Positions 41,073 to 50,313 of a DNA stretch of 64,000 nucleotides are shown in pieces; position 1 is the stretch's first letter; every line of letters starts with the position of its first letter. The DNA is from an uncultured Bacteroidia bacterium (GTDB lineage Bacteria; Bacteroidota; Bacteroidia; Bacteroidales; UBA932): contig CADANY010000007.1 in assembly GCA_902789395.1 (NCBI GenBank), forward strand, positions 1-64,000, given 5' to 3'. Both the position numbers and the translations under genes were made by a program. The notes beneath the pieces were generated by a model, which saw only the letters and a list, made by a program, of their open reading frames with translations, had not been told where the DNA came from and did not search any database.

Positions 41073-43442
41073 ATGAGAAAACTTCATTGGATCTTGGGGT
41101 GCGCTGCCATCGCCGCTGCCGCCTGTACCGTGGAGCCGACCGACTCCGAAACATTCTCTGCCGGGTCCGAAATCCCGGAGGGTTACCATCTTGAAAATGT
41201 CCGGGCCGTCTATCCGGACATGACCCGCACGTCCTTCGACGCCGAGACCGGGGCCTTTGCCTGGACGGAAGGCGACCGGCTGGCCTTCCATATCTCTGAC
41301 GGGACCTATCTTGTCCATGAAATTGATCCGGAGACCGGAAACGTCCGTCTGCTGATCAAAGACGGCCTGGTCCGCGACCAATTCGCCGTTTATCCCTCCG
41401 AAGCGGCTCTGCCCGATCATGCCGAGGCAGGAAACCTGATGATCTCCTACCCGGATTCGTACGATATCTCAGGCAATCTGCAGTCCGATTTCGCTCCGCT
41501 CCCGATGGTTGCCGACAATGATCCTTCGCTGGAGAAAGTCTCGTTCAATCACGTCGGCGCCCTGCTCCAGATCAATCTTACCGTCCCGGCAGGCGCCCAT
41601 TCGGTACGGGTCTCTCTCGGCAGGCGGATTACGGGGAATTTCTCCGTTTCGGAAGGGAAAGACGGCTTCCTGACGACCGTATCAGATGAGGGGGAGGCAG
41701 ATGAAGTAACCTTCCTGCTTTCTCACGACGGCCTGCCGGAAAGCAGCGAAGCCAAACTGATGCTCCCCGTTCCGGCAGGGGCCTACGGCAAACTGACCCT
41801 CGCGATCAACAACGGCAGGGAAGATACGGATCACTTTGAAAAAGATGTAACCCTGGATTTCGCCCGTGCATCCGGAAAACGGATCAGTATCAAGGAATCC
41901 AGTCTGGTAGACAACCGGGACTATTTTTGGATCGAAGCCTTGGATGCAGGAAGCACCGTCACCTTCATCGAAGGGGCAAAGGCCCCGGTAACCCTCTTTT
42001 ATTCGACCGATGGCAAACAAACGTTCCGGGAATGGGACAAATCCGAGATAATCCTTCCGAATGCGGGAGACCGTGTCTATTTCTACGGGACAAGCGGAAC
42101 GTTCTCGACCGGCTACTATGGAGACGGGATCAGCCGGTTTGGTGGGACAGGCCGTTTGAAGACAGGCGGAATCCTCGTTACCTTGCTGGGCCGGGACGGG
42201 GGAAGCATTTCGACGACTTGTTTCCATTCGCTTTTCGAACGGAACGACGCTCTGGTCGACGCATCGGAACTGATTATGCCGGACGAGACGGCTCCGAATT
42301 GTTTCGATACGATGTTCGGCTACTGCAACAACCTGCTCAGAGGACCTTCCCTGCCGACCCTCCATATCTCCCCGCGCTGCTATCAGTGCATGTTCTCTTA
42401 CTGCCCTTCCCTCCAGGAAGCGCCGGATCTTCCGGCCACGGACCTCGCCACAGAATGCTATAAATTCATGTTCCTCAAATGTCCTGCCCTGAAACAGGCG
42501 CCGGAACTTCCCGCAGAACAGATGGTCAGTTGCTGCTATGAAGGGATGTTCGACGGATGCACTTCTTTGAAAGAAGCCCCCCAATTGCGTTCCACTCATC
42601 TTGCCAACGGTTGTTATAACAGTATGTTCGGACGGTGCAAGTCTATGAAGGAATGCCCTGTCCTGCCGGCTACGGTCCTTTTCCCCTCCTGTTATACCCG
42701 CATGTTCGAAGACAGCGGTGTAGAGACACCGCCTCTGCTTCCCGCCCCGAAAATGGAAAAAAGCTGCTATTACGCCATGTTCAGGGACTGTTCTTCCCTC
42801 AAGGTCGCTCCGGTCCTGGCGTCGACGGAACTGGCTGCCAACTGTTATTTCGATATGCTGAGAGCCACAGCAATAACCGAGGCACCGGAACTGCCGGCGA
42901 CCGAAATGGCGGAAGGATGCTATGAAGGAATGTTTTCCTGGTGCAAGAAACTCAAGACACCTCCCGTGCTCCCTTCCGTTTCGCTGGCCATCCGCTGTTA
43001 TGCCAATATGTTCGGATCATCCGCCCTGACTACACCGCCTGCTCTCCCGGCGACAGAACTTAAGGAAGGATGCTACAGCAGCATGTTCAACGCCTGCCGC
43101 TCACTGAAAACCATGCCGGAACTGCCTGCCGAAAAAGTCGTTACGCGCAGTTATTACTGCATGTTCAAGGAATGCTCCAGTCTCCGGGAAGCCGTTGTTC
43201 CCGCAAAGACTTTTACAGGGACCGCCTGCTGCCAGGAAATGTTCTTTTACTGTAAGCAGTTGAACAAGATAACTTTGGGCGCGACCTCGTGGAACAACTC
43301 AGCCCTGAAGAACTGGGTCAAGGCCGTCGCAGAAAAGGGACAGTTCTGCAAGAAGGAAACCTTGGAAACGGTATTCGGTCCGAACAACATCCCGGAAGGA
43401 TGGGAAGTCTACCGGATCGAGGACGTGTCCGCTGAACTGTAG
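41073..43442 (+). CDS. Fimbrillin-like lipoprotein fused to Cys-rich BspA repeats
   Basis: 789 residues. Signal peptide with lipobox (AAAAC, Cys18). Residues about 35-300 match fimbrillin/Mfa-like N-terminal domains (TRTSFDAETGAFAWTEGDRL). From about 383 to 740 there are fourteen tandem units of 24-26 residues with consensus CYxxMFxxCxSLxxAPxLPA, a BspA/DUF285-type leucine-rich repeat with two conserved cysteines per unit. It ends GWEVYRIEDVSAEL. BspA repeats mediate binding to host or bacterial surfaces. As the last and most divergent gene of the pilus operon it is the best candidate for the tip adhesin. Confidence 0.85.
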   Translation: MRKLHWILGCAAIAAAACTVEPTDSETFSAGSEIPEGYHLENVRAVYPDMTRTSFDAETGAFAWTEGDRLAFHISDGTYLVHEIDPETGNVRLLIKDGLVRDQFAVYPSEAALPDHAEAGNLMISYPDSYDISGNLQSDFAPLPMVADNDPSLEKVSFNHVGALLQINLTVPAGAHSVRVSLGRRITGNFSVSEGKDGFLTTVSDEGEADEVTFLLSHDGLPESSEAKLMLPVPAGAYGKLTLAINNGREDTDHFEKDVTLDFARASGKRISIKESSLVDNRDYFWIEALDAGSTVTFIEGAKAPVTLFYSTDGKQTFREWDKSEIILPNAGDRVYFYGTSGTFSTGYYGDGISRFGGTGRLKTGGILVTLLGRDGGSISTTCFHSLFERNDALVDASELIMPDETAPNCFDTMFGYCNNLLRGPSLPTLHISPRCYQCMFSYCPSLQEAPDLPATDLATECYKFMFLKCPALKQAPELPAEQMVSCCYEGMFDGCTSLKEAPQLRSTHLANGCYNSMFGRCKSMKECPVLPATVLFPSCYTRMFEDSGVETPPLLPAPKMEKSCYYAMFRDCSSLKVAPVLASTELAANCYFDMLRATAITEAPELPATEMAEGCYEGMFSWCKKLKTPPVLPSVSLAIRCYANMFGSSALTTPPALPATELKEGCYSSMFNACRSLKTMPELPAEKVVTRSYYCMFKECSSLREAVVPAKTFTGTACCQEMFFYCKQLNKITLGATSWNNSALKNWVKAVAEKGQFCKKETLETVFGPNNIPEGWEVYRIEDVSAEL

Positions 43443-43447
43443 GCATG

Positions 43448-43505
43448 AAAAAGACTGGCAGGAGATTCTTCGCCATGCTCAGAATGACAACCTGCCAGTC
43501 TTTCC
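43448..43505. terminator. Bidirectional terminator containing an interspersed-repeat-like core
   Basis: 13-bp perfect stem (43450-43462 with 43491-43503), with A-run before and T-run after. The loop contains ATTCTTCGCC and CAGAATGAC, resembling a palindromic interspersed sequence seen in many gut bacterial genomes. It lies between the convergent BspA-fusion and serA genes. Confidence 0.85.
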
Positions 43506-43520
43506 GTATAAATATTGATA

Positions 43521-44441
43521 CTAGCGGTTTACCTGGAAACGCGTATTGCCGGTCGCAAAGTAATCGACAATCTGTCGGGCGGCAGCGAGACCGGCATTGA
43601 TATTGGCCTCAGCGGTCTGGGCGCCCATCTTCTTCGGCGTTGCAAAAACACGGAGTCCGAATTTTTCGCGGAGAGCCTCATAATTGTCCGGCATGACATC
43701 GGTGATGTATTTGAGATCCGGACGGTCTTCGAGGGCCCGCATCAGTCCCTCTTCATCGATGACCTCCTTGCGGGCGGTATTGACCAGCGTTGCACCCTTC
43801 GGCATCTTGGTGATCAAATCGTAATTGATTGACTTGATGGTTGCAGGAAGAGCAGGGATATGGATTGAGACATAATCGGAACGGCTGTAAAGCTCCTCGA
43901 CGGAGAAGACCGGAGTTGCACCGCCGGCCTCGATCTGCTCCGGGGTCAGGAACGGATCGAGGGCGCAGAGTTCCATTCCGAGCGCCTTGGCTTTCTGTCC
44001 GACCAGACGGCCCACATTGCCAAAGGCCTGGATTCCGATGCGCTTACCCTGGATCTCCGATCCGGTCGCGGGGGTGAACTGGGTACGGGCCATGAAAATC
44101 ATCATGGCGACAGCCAGTTCGGCAACGGCGTTTGAGTTCTGGCCGGGGGTATTCATGACAACAATACCCCGGGCGGTAGCGGCAGCCAGGTCGACATTGT
44201 CGAAACCGGCACCGGCACGGACGACAATCTTGAGTTTCGGAGCAGCGGCCATCACTTCCTCCGTTACCTTATCGGAGCGGATAATCATCGCTTCGACATC
44301 GGAAACAGCAGCGACCAGGTCTGCCTGATCCGGATACTTTTCGAGTTTGACAACCTCATGGCCGGCGGCCGTAAGGATTTCCGTTATACCTTCTACCGCC
44401 TTGGCAGCGAAGGGTTTCTGGGTAGCAAGCAATACTTTCAT
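43521..44441 (-). CDS. serA: D-3-phosphoglycerate dehydrogenase, short form
   Basis: 306 residues, no ACT regulatory domain. NAD-dependent first step of serine synthesis from 3-phosphoglycerate. The nucleotide-binding loop is GIQAFGNVGRLVG near 135-147, a variant of GxGxxG. The catalytic arginine is R224 (NTARKE). At the position of the usual catalytic histidine the protein has Lys (FATPKKMGAQT, 260-261), a substitution I associate with the Bacteroidota enzyme. The ATG is three bases behind the serC stop, so the two are one operon. The partner gene DUF1015 is 8.9 kb away, beyond the fimbrial island. Confidence 0.92.
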   Translation of the reverse strand: MKVLLATQKPFAAKAVEGITEILTAAGHEVVKLEKYPDQADLVAAVSDVEAMIIRSDKVTEEVMAAAPKLKIVVRAGAGFDNVDLAAATARGIVVMNTPGQNSNAVAELAVAMMIFMARTQFTPATGSEIQGKRIGIQAFGNVGRLVGQKAKALGMELCALDPFLTPEQIEAGGATPVFSVEELYSRSDYVSIHIPALPATIKSINYDLITKMPKGATLVNTARKEVIDEEGLMRALEDRPDLKYITDVMPDNYEALREKFGLRVFATPKKMGAQTAEANINAGLAAARQIVDYFATGNTRFQVNR

Positions 44442-44444
44442 GGC

Positions 44445-45518
44445 TTATTTTTTCAACTGTTCAAACTCTTTCATGCAGTCAACCAAAGCCTGGACATCCT
44501 CTTCGGAGCAGGCATTATAGAGAGAGGCGCGGAAACCGCCGACGCTGCGGTGGCCCTTGATGCCGATCATGCCGCGCTCCTTGGCGAAAGCAAAGAACTC
44601 ATCCTGAAGGTCTTCATACCCCGGAGCCATCACGAAGCAGACATTCATGCGGGAACGGTCTTCCTTGGCAGCGGTGCCGACAAAGAGAGGATTCCGGTCG
44701 ATTTCTCCATAAAGAAGGTCCGCCTTACGCTGATTGATCTTGTCAATCGCCTCGACTCCACCGATGCCCTTGAGCCACTTGAGGGTCTCTTTCATGACAT
44801 AGATGGCGAAGACCGGAGGCGTATTGAACATCGAGAGCTTATCAATATGGGTCCGGTAATCCAGCATCGTCGGGATATAGCGGCTGACCCGGCCGAGGGA
44901 GTCTTTCCGGATAATGGCGAAAATCACGCCGGCAGGACCGACATTCTTCTGCGCACCACCGTAGATCAGATCATACTTGGAGACGTCGACGGGACGGGAC
45001 ATGATATCTGAAGACATATCTGCAATCAGCGGAACGGGGCAGTCCATATCCTCGCGGATTTCGGTGCCATAGATGGTATTGTTCGTCGTAATATGCAGAT
45101 AATCAATATCAGACGGGATTTCAAATCCTTTCGGGATATAGGTATAGTTCTTATCTTTGGAGCAGGCGATGGCATACGCCTCGCCGATTCCCTGGGCTTC
45201 CTTGAGTGCTTTATGGGCCCACACGCCGGTATCCAGATAGGCGGCCTTCTTCTCCAGGTAATTCATGGCGACATACAGGAACTGGAGAGAAGCTCCGCCG
45301 CCGAGGAAGACGACCTCATGGGTATCGGGGATATGGAGCAGTTCGCGCCAGAGGGAGCGGCACTCATCCATTACGGCATCCCACTCCTTCGTACGGTGGG
45401 AAATGGAGATCAGGGATATTCCGGTACCGCTGAAATCCTTCAGCGCTTCGATGGTGTTGTCGATGGCGACCTGCGGAAGGAGGCAAGGGCCGGCATTAAA
45501 GACATGCACTTTTTTCAT
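44445..45518 (-). CDS. serC: Phosphoserine aminotransferase
   Basis: 357 residues. PLP enzyme converting 3-phosphohydroxypyruvate and glutamate to phosphoserine, and also used in vitamin B6 synthesis. Starts [14 protein letters not shown] (the class V NAGP hallmark), [10 protein letters not shown], phosphate-binding GGGASLQF and PLP lysine K191 in [12 protein letters not shown]. Promoter proximal gene of serC-serA. A TATTTTG box (45526-45532) lies just upstream of the ATG, giving almost no leader. Confidence 0.95.
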   Translation of the reverse strand: MKKVHVFNAGPCLLPQVAIDNTIEALKDFSGTGISLISISHRTKEWDAVMDECRSLWRELLHIPDTHEVVFLGGGASLQFLYVAMNYLEKKAAYLDTGVWAHKALKEAQGIGEAYAIACSKDKNYTYIPKGFEIPSDIDYLHITTNNTIYGTEIREDMDCPVPLIADMSSDIMSRPVDVSKYDLIYGGAQKNVGPAGVIFAIIRKDSLGRVSRYIPTMLDYRTHIDKLSMFNTPPVFAIYVMKETLKWLKGIGGVEAIDKINQRKADLLYGEIDRNPLFVGTAAKEDRSRMNVCFVMAPGYEDLQDEFFAFAKERGMIGIKGHRSVGGFRASLYNACSEEDVQALVDCMKEFEQLKK

Positions 45519-45579
45519 GGATTTACAAAATATTTAAAATGTTATCAGTTTCGGGGATAAAGATAATAAGATATAATCA

Positions 45580-46188
45580 TTATTCAAACAATTCTTCCAA
45601 ATTGCAACCTTCCACCTGACCGATCCGGTCCCGGAAAGACTCTTCCGAAGAGAGCCGCACACGGGTCGTCAGGCAGCATTCCATACCGAACTCCTGATCC
45701 TTCTGGGGAAGATCCATCTCTTTGAGGATTTTCATCACGGCATTCATGGACAGGTATCCGAACCGGATACGGAAAAACTTCCCGGCTACCTTTTCAACGA
45801 TTTCAGCAGAGGCAAGCGCATCGGCGGTGGATGTCTTGTATGCCCGGATCAAACCGGGAATCCCGAGTTTGATCCCTCCGAAATACCGGACCACGACGAC
45901 CAGGATATCGCTGAGCCCGGCAGAATCGATCTGACCGAGAATCGGCCGGCCGGCCGATCCGGACGGTTCGCCGTCATCGTTGGCCCGGAAACGGTCCCCG
46001 AGATAGCCTAGGCGGTAGGCATAACAGTGGTGCCGGGCATCGTGGTACTCTTTTTTCAGGGCAGAGACAATCGCCCGGACCTCTTCTTCCGTTTCTACGG
46101 GATAGGCCTTGGCGATAAAGCGCGAACCATTGTCCTTGAACAGTCCTTCGGAGACGCCGGCAATGCTCTTGTAAGAATCCTGAATCAT
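45580..46188 (-). CDS. yigZ: YigZ/IMPACT (UPF0029) family protein
   Basis: 202 residues from ATG 46188 (MIQDSYKSIAG). The N-terminal UPF0029 domain has SRFIAKAYPVETEEE, the HDARHHCYAYRLG block with DDGEPSGSAGRPIL, and VVVVRYFGGIKLG; the C-terminal DUF1949 domain is about 135-200. The family occurs in all kingdoms (eukaryotic IMPACT regulates GCN2), while the bacterial function is not settled. Transcribed towards serC with 61 bases between stop and the serC start region; a separate operon from the divergent 46285 gene. Confidence 0.9.
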   Translation of the reverse strand: MIQDSYKSIAGVSEGLFKDNGSRFIAKAYPVETEEEVRAIVSALKKEYHDARHHCYAYRLGYLGDRFRANDDGEPSGSAGRPILGQIDSAGLSDILVVVVRYFGGIKLGIPGLIRAYKTSTADALASAEIVEKVAGKFFRIRFGYLSMNAVMKILKEMDLPQKDQEFGMECCLTTRVRLSSEESFRDRIGQVEGCNLEELFE

Positions 46189-46254
46189 GGATTTCAAAAA
46201 TACTCATTTTTGGAAAATTATGCAATCACATCATAAAATATTGCTATCTTTGAA

Positions 46255-46262
46255 CTCTGGAA
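46255..46262 (+). promoter_or_regulatory. -7 box upstream of the pRiA4b-Orf3-like gene and miaA
   Basis: TATCTTTG, 22 bases before ATG 46285. Confidence 0.5.
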
Positions 46263-46284
46263 ATCGATTCAATACAGATTGACA

Positions 46285-46860
46285 ATGAATTTAAGCTATC
46301 GAGTTACCCTCAGCGGAATCAAAGGCTTTTTCCGCGTTTATCATATAACTGGGGATACAACCCTCTATACGTTCCACAAGCAGATGCGATCCGACATGGA
46401 ATTCCCGCAGGACCAGCTCATTATGTTCAAGGGACTGGACCCTTCCGGAGAGGTGATCGGCCGTTACGGACTTTTCGACCTCGGCAGCGGAACCGTAGAT
46501 GAGATCACAATGGAAAAGACCGTCGAACTCGGCATTACGACCTTCATCTATTACTATGACGTCACGAACCGGAAGAGCGTAAATATCCTGTTCGAAGGCG
46601 AAGTCCAGGATAGCAGTGTCAAAACCGGATTCCCGATCATTACCGAAAGCAAGGGACCGAACCCGATTGAATTCGAGAACGGCTATGTCGCTTTCGAGGA
46701 CCTTCCGGACGAGCACCGTCACCTTCCCGGGGAGAACTCCGTACTCGGCGGTTTCGATCTGGGCGATGACGACGAAGATTTCGACGAAGAAGATGAAGAT
46801 GACGAGGATGGAGACGATGAGGACGGAAAAGAAATTTTCGACGAAAGCGAAGGAATCTGA
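46285..46860 (+). CDS. pRiA4b ORF-3-like protein with acidic tail
   Basis: 191 residues from ATG 46285. Residues about 1-125 resemble the plasmid pRiA4b ORF-3 fold (YRVTLSGIKGFFRVYHITGD, HKQMRSDMEFPQDQL). The last 45 residues are almost only Asp and Glu (DDDEDFDEEDEDDEDGDDED), a low-complexity acidic tail. It starts just before miaA with three bases between stop and ATG, an arrangement I associate with Bacteroidota genomes. Function unknown; the tail may bind basic proteins or metal ions. Confidence 0.75.
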   Translation: MNLSYRVTLSGIKGFFRVYHITGDTTLYTFHKQMRSDMEFPQDQLIMFKGLDPSGEVIGRYGLFDLGSGTVDEITMEKTVELGITTFIYYYDVTNRKSVNILFEGEVQDSSVKTGFPIITESKGPNPIEFENGYVAFEDLPDEHRHLPGENSVLGGFDLGDDDEDFDEEDEDDEDGDDEDGKEIFDESEGI

Positions 46861-46863
46861 CGG

Positions 46864-47724
46864 ATGCCGAAAAAACTGATTGTCATCCTGGGCCCGACAG
46901 GGGTAGGTAAAACAGACTACAGCATCAGCCGTGCCCTGGAAGCAGGATCGCCCGTCATCTCCTGCGATTCACGGCAGATTTACAAGGAAATGCGGATCGG
47001 AACGGCTGTTCCCGAACCGGAGCAGCTTGCTGCCGTCCTGCACTATTTCATCCAGACCCGTTCGATCCGGGATATCTATACGGCCGGCGACTACGAACGG
47101 GATGCCCTCTCCTTGATCGAGCAGCTCTTCTCCGAAGGACACGACACGTTGATCATGACCGGCGGGTCCATGATGTATATCGATGCCGTCTGCAACGGTC
47201 TCGACAATCTGCCGGAGGTCCCCCTTCTGCTCCGGGAGCAGCTGATGAACTGTCTGGATACCGAAGGTGTCGAGGCGCTGGCCACCCAGCTGAAGGAACT
47301 GGATCCCGAGACCTACGCGTCCATCGACCGGTCCAACGGCCAGCGTGTCGTCCGGGCACTGGAAGTCTGTATCTACACGGGAGAACCTTTCTCCTCCTTC
47401 AAGACAGGTCTAAGCAAGCAGCGGTCGTTCGAGATTGAGAAAATCGGGTTGGTGCGTCCCCGGGAAGAGCTGTACGAGCGGATCAACCTGCGCGTTGACC
47501 GGATGATGGAACAAGGGCTCGTCGAAGAAGCCAGAGGACTTCTCCCCTACCGGGACCTTCCCGCACTCCAGACAGTCGGCTACCGGGAATTGTTCCGCCA
47601 CTTTGACGGGGAATACGATCTCGGCAAAGCCGTGGAACTGATCAAAAGAAATTCCCGCCACTACGCCAAGCGACAACTCACCTGGTGGCGGCGGGATGAT
47701 CGTATCCGCTGGATCAGCCTATAG
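46864..47724 (+). CDS. miaA: tRNA dimethylallyltransferase
   Basis: 286 residues. Adds a dimethylallyl group to A37 of tRNAs reading UNN codons. P-loop LGPTGVGKTDYS near 9-20, DSRQIYKEM near 39, the catalytic region TGGSMMYIDAV near 99, and the C-terminal tRNA-binding RHYAKRQLTWWRR. Slightly short compared with the 300-315 of many MiaA proteins, but with all core motifs. Convergent with the acyl-CoA synthetase gene, overlapping by 6 bases. Confidence 0.95.
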   Translation: MPKKLIVILGPTGVGKTDYSISRALEAGSPVISCDSRQIYKEMRIGTAVPEPEQLAAVLHYFIQTRSIRDIYTAGDYERDALSLIEQLFSEGHDTLIMTGGSMMYIDAVCNGLDNLPEVPLLLREQLMNCLDTEGVEALATQLKELDPETYASIDRSNGQRVVRALEVCIYTGEPFSSFKTGLSKQRSFEIEKIGLVRPREELYERINLRVDRMMEQGLVEEARGLLPYRDLPALQTVGYRELFRHFDGEYDLGKAVELIKRNSRHYAKRQLTWWRRDDRIRWISL

Positions 47725-49638
47725 CGACGCGATATTCTTCTCGTTGTGGAGCAACTTGCCTTCTGCCGTATAAGCATAGGCAATCCGGTCAGCATAGTGC
47801 TCCTCTACCTTGCCGCGAACGATCTTTGAGGTTGAGTTGAGCATCTTGTTGGCTATCGTAAACTCCTCATCACAGATGACAACGGCGGACGGGAGCCAGC
47901 GTTCCGGGAACATTCCCTCATGCTTTCCGCCCTTCTTGTAGGAATCAATTTCTTCCTGGATCTTGTCCAGCATGGCGATCTTTCCGTCACGGCTGTCGGG
48001 ATCGAGCCCCTTTGACTGGACATATTCCTTCAGCGAACCCTTGTCCGGGACAATCAGCACCATGGTATAGGGATCCTGATTGTTGTGGAGGACGACGGAA
48101 TTGATGAACTTGGACCCGTCTGTGAGGCTGTCTTCAAATCCTTCCGGAGAATACTTTTCTCCGTCTGAAGAGATCAACAGGGACTTGAAACGGCCGACGA
48201 CATAAAGGAAATCATGGTCGAACGGGCAGATATACCCCATGTCACCGGTATGGAGCCATCCATCAATGACCGTATCCGCCGTCGCCTTGGGATTCTTCCA
48301 GTACCCTGCCATGACATTCTCACCACGGATGACGATCTCGCCTTTCTGACCGATCGGTACCTCATTCCCGTCCGTATCGCAGATTTTGATATCCATAGGC
48401 TTGACGAGCCGGCCGGAAGATCCGAAAATCGCATGTCCCGGCGAATTGGAGCAGATAATCGGGGTCGCTTCCGTCAGGCCGTAACCCTGGAACATCGGCA
48501 TGCCGACAGCGCAGAAAAACCGCTGCAGCTCGATATCGAGCAGGGCACCGCCGCCGACAAAGAATTTCATCCGTCCACCGAAACTTTCCCGGACATTCTT
48601 GAAAATCAGTTTATCAAACAGCGCCATAAGGGGTTTCCGCCAGGCATTGACGAAACCGCCCCGGTTATAGTACTCTTTATTGTAGGCAATCGCGTTCTTG
48701 AGAGCGAAATTGAACAGTTTCTCGACCTTGGGTCCTTTTTTCTTGATTCCGTTTTCGATATTCTTCTTGAAATTACGGGCAAGGGCCGGGACGGAAAGCA
48801 TCACATGGGGACGCACCTCCGAAATCGCCGTCGGCACATTACGAAGCGTTGCCAGCGCATTCTTCCCGATCGGAACGAAAGCAATGCTTCCCCCGTAGTA
48901 CATCATCGTATACATACCGGCGACATGGGCGAAACAGTGGTCCAGCGGCAGGATGATCAGCATGACATCGCCTTCATCGATGGAGATGACAGAATTCCCC
49001 TGTGCCACATTGGCCGTATAGTTCCGGTGGGTCAGAAGGATTCCCTTCGGGTCCGCAGTCGTGCCGGAGGTATAGCTGATATTGGCATAATCGTCAGGTC
49101 CGATCGACTTGAAGCGGGCAACGAATTCTTCCCGGTGCGCCTTCAGGAATTCATCTCCCATGGCCATGATCTCGGACATCCGGATCTCACCGGGCTCCAG
49201 CTCATTGTAATCGAAAGCGGTATCGTCAAATACGATTACTTTCTCGACGGCAGGGCACTCCGGAAGGATGGCACGGATTTTCGGGAGATGGTTCCCCGAG
49301 ACCAGAATCCATTTCGACTCGGAATGGTTGATCCGGAAAACCAGGTCCTTTCCTTCTCCGAGATTGACGGAAAGGGGGACATCGGTCGCACCGGCATACA
49401 AAGCGCCGAGTTCAGCGAGGACCCACATGGCGCGGCTCTCGGAAAGCAGGGCGATCTTATCCCCTTTCTGGAGACCGAGCGACATCAGGCCGGCCCCGAT
49501 ACGGTATGCCGTTTCGCGGGTCTGCTCCTGGGTGATAACCTTCCATTCTCCGTCTACCTTTTCCCGAAGATAGGCATGGTCTGCAAACTGGTGGGTATAT
49601 TTTTCGACAAAGTCGATAATGGTTGTTCTTTCTGCCAT
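47719..49638 (-). CDS. fadD: Long-chain acyl-CoA synthetase (AMP-forming)
   Basis: 639 residues. Activates fatty acids to acyl-AMP and then acyl-CoA. Motifs: P-loop-like YTSGTTADPKGILLTH near 188, GYGLTEATPIICSN near 393, GWLHTGDMGYI near 470 and VGRFKSLLISSDGEKYSP near 490. The C-terminal lysine in NKMLNSTSKIVRGKV takes part in catalysis. A membrane-associated large-type synthetase of the LC-FACS group used for exogenous fatty acids. It ends 6 bases inside miaA and starts 19 bases after the stop of the nucleoside kinase upstream. Confidence 0.92.
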   Translation of the reverse strand: MAERTTIIDFVEKYTHQFADHAYLREKVDGEWKVITQEQTRETAYRIGAGLMSLGLQKGDKIALLSESRAMWVLAELGALYAGATDVPLSVNLGEGKDLVFRINHSESKWILVSGNHLPKIRAILPECPAVEKVIVFDDTAFDYNELEPGEIRMSEIMAMGDEFLKAHREEFVARFKSIGPDDYANISYTSGTTADPKGILLTHRNYTANVAQGNSVISIDEGDVMLIILPLDHCFAHVAGMYTMMYYGGSIAFVPIGKNALATLRNVPTAISEVRPHVMLSVPALARNFKKNIENGIKKKGPKVEKLFNFALKNAIAYNKEYYNRGGFVNAWRKPLMALFDKLIFKNVRESFGGRMKFFVGGGALLDIELQRFFCAVGMPMFQGYGLTEATPIICSNSPGHAIFGSSGRLVKPMDIKICDTDGNEVPIGQKGEIVIRGENVMAGYWKNPKATADTVIDGWLHTGDMGYICPFDHDFLYVVGRFKSLLISSDGEKYSPEGFEDSLTDGSKFINSVVLHNNQDPYTMVLIVPDKGSLKEYVQSKGLDPDSRDGKIAMLDKIQEEIDSYKKGGKHEGMFPERWLPSAVVICDEEFTIANKMLNSTSKIVRGKVEEHYADRIAYAYTAEGKLLHNEKNIASL

Positions 49639-49656
49639 AAAATAATAAGGTTATGA

Positions 49657-50277
49657 TTATTCACCGGGGAAGAGTCCGAACAGTTCGGCATCGATCTTAT
49701 CGGTGATATATTGGAAATCCTCCGGTTTGTTTTCAAACTTGATATTGTCCACATCGACGATCAGAAGCCGGTTCTTGTAGCCGGCAATCCAGTCTTCATA
49801 ACGCTGGTTCAGCCCGGTGATGTAGTCGATCCGGATGCTTCGCTCATACTCGCGTCCGCGCTTTTGGATCTGCGCAATCAGGTTCGGGATGCTCGAGCGC
49901 AGGTAAATCATCAGATCCGGCGCCTTGACCAGCGACATCATCAGATCGAAAAGGTCGCTGTAATTCTCGAAATCACGCGTCGACATGAGACCCATCGCAT
50001 GGAGGTTCGGGGCGAAAATCCGAGCATCTTCATAGATCGTCCGGTCCTGGATAATGATATCATCCTGCTTGGAAATATCGACGACATCCTTGAAACGCTT
50101 GTTCAGGAAGTAGATCTGGAGGTTGAACGACCAACGCTCCATATCTTCGTAGAAATCAGCTAGATACGGATTAAAATCAACAGACTCGAATTTCGGGGTC
50201 CAGCCATAATGTGAGGCCAGCATCTTGGTCAGCGTCGTCTTCCCGCTACCGATATTTCCCGCTACGGCGATGTGCAT
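49657..50277 (-). CDS. Deoxynucleoside kinase, copy 1
   Basis: 206 residues. P-loop GNIGSGKTTLTKML near 7-20, DRT motif in QDRTIYEDARIF near 80, and the LID arginines in QKRGREYERSI near 140. These mark the dNK family that phosphorylates deoxyadenosine, deoxyguanosine or deoxycytidine in the salvage pathway. A close paralog lies 36 bases upstream on the same strand. The copies share most of their sequence, including APDLMIYLRSSIPNL against APDLMIYLKSSIPHL. Tandem kinases of this type in other bacteria form heterodimers with divided specificity, so the pair may act together. Confidence 0.88.
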   Translation of the reverse strand: MHIAVAGNIGSGKTTLTKMLASHYGWTPKFESVDFNPYLADFYEDMERWSFNLQIYFLNKRFKDVVDISKQDDIIIQDRTIYEDARIFAPNLHAMGLMSTRDFENYSDLFDLMMSLVKAPDLMIYLRSSIPNLIAQIQKRGREYERSIRIDYITGLNQRYEDWIAGYKNRLLIVDVDNIKFENKPEDFQYITDKIDAELFGLFPGE

Positions 50278-50313
50278 AGTATCAATTTAAATCTTGCAAA
50301 AATAACAAATAAA

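Noticed and set aside
45519..45579. Riboswitch upstream of serC
   Set aside because: Only about 60 bases between genes, without stable structure; a near-leaderless start is more likely.
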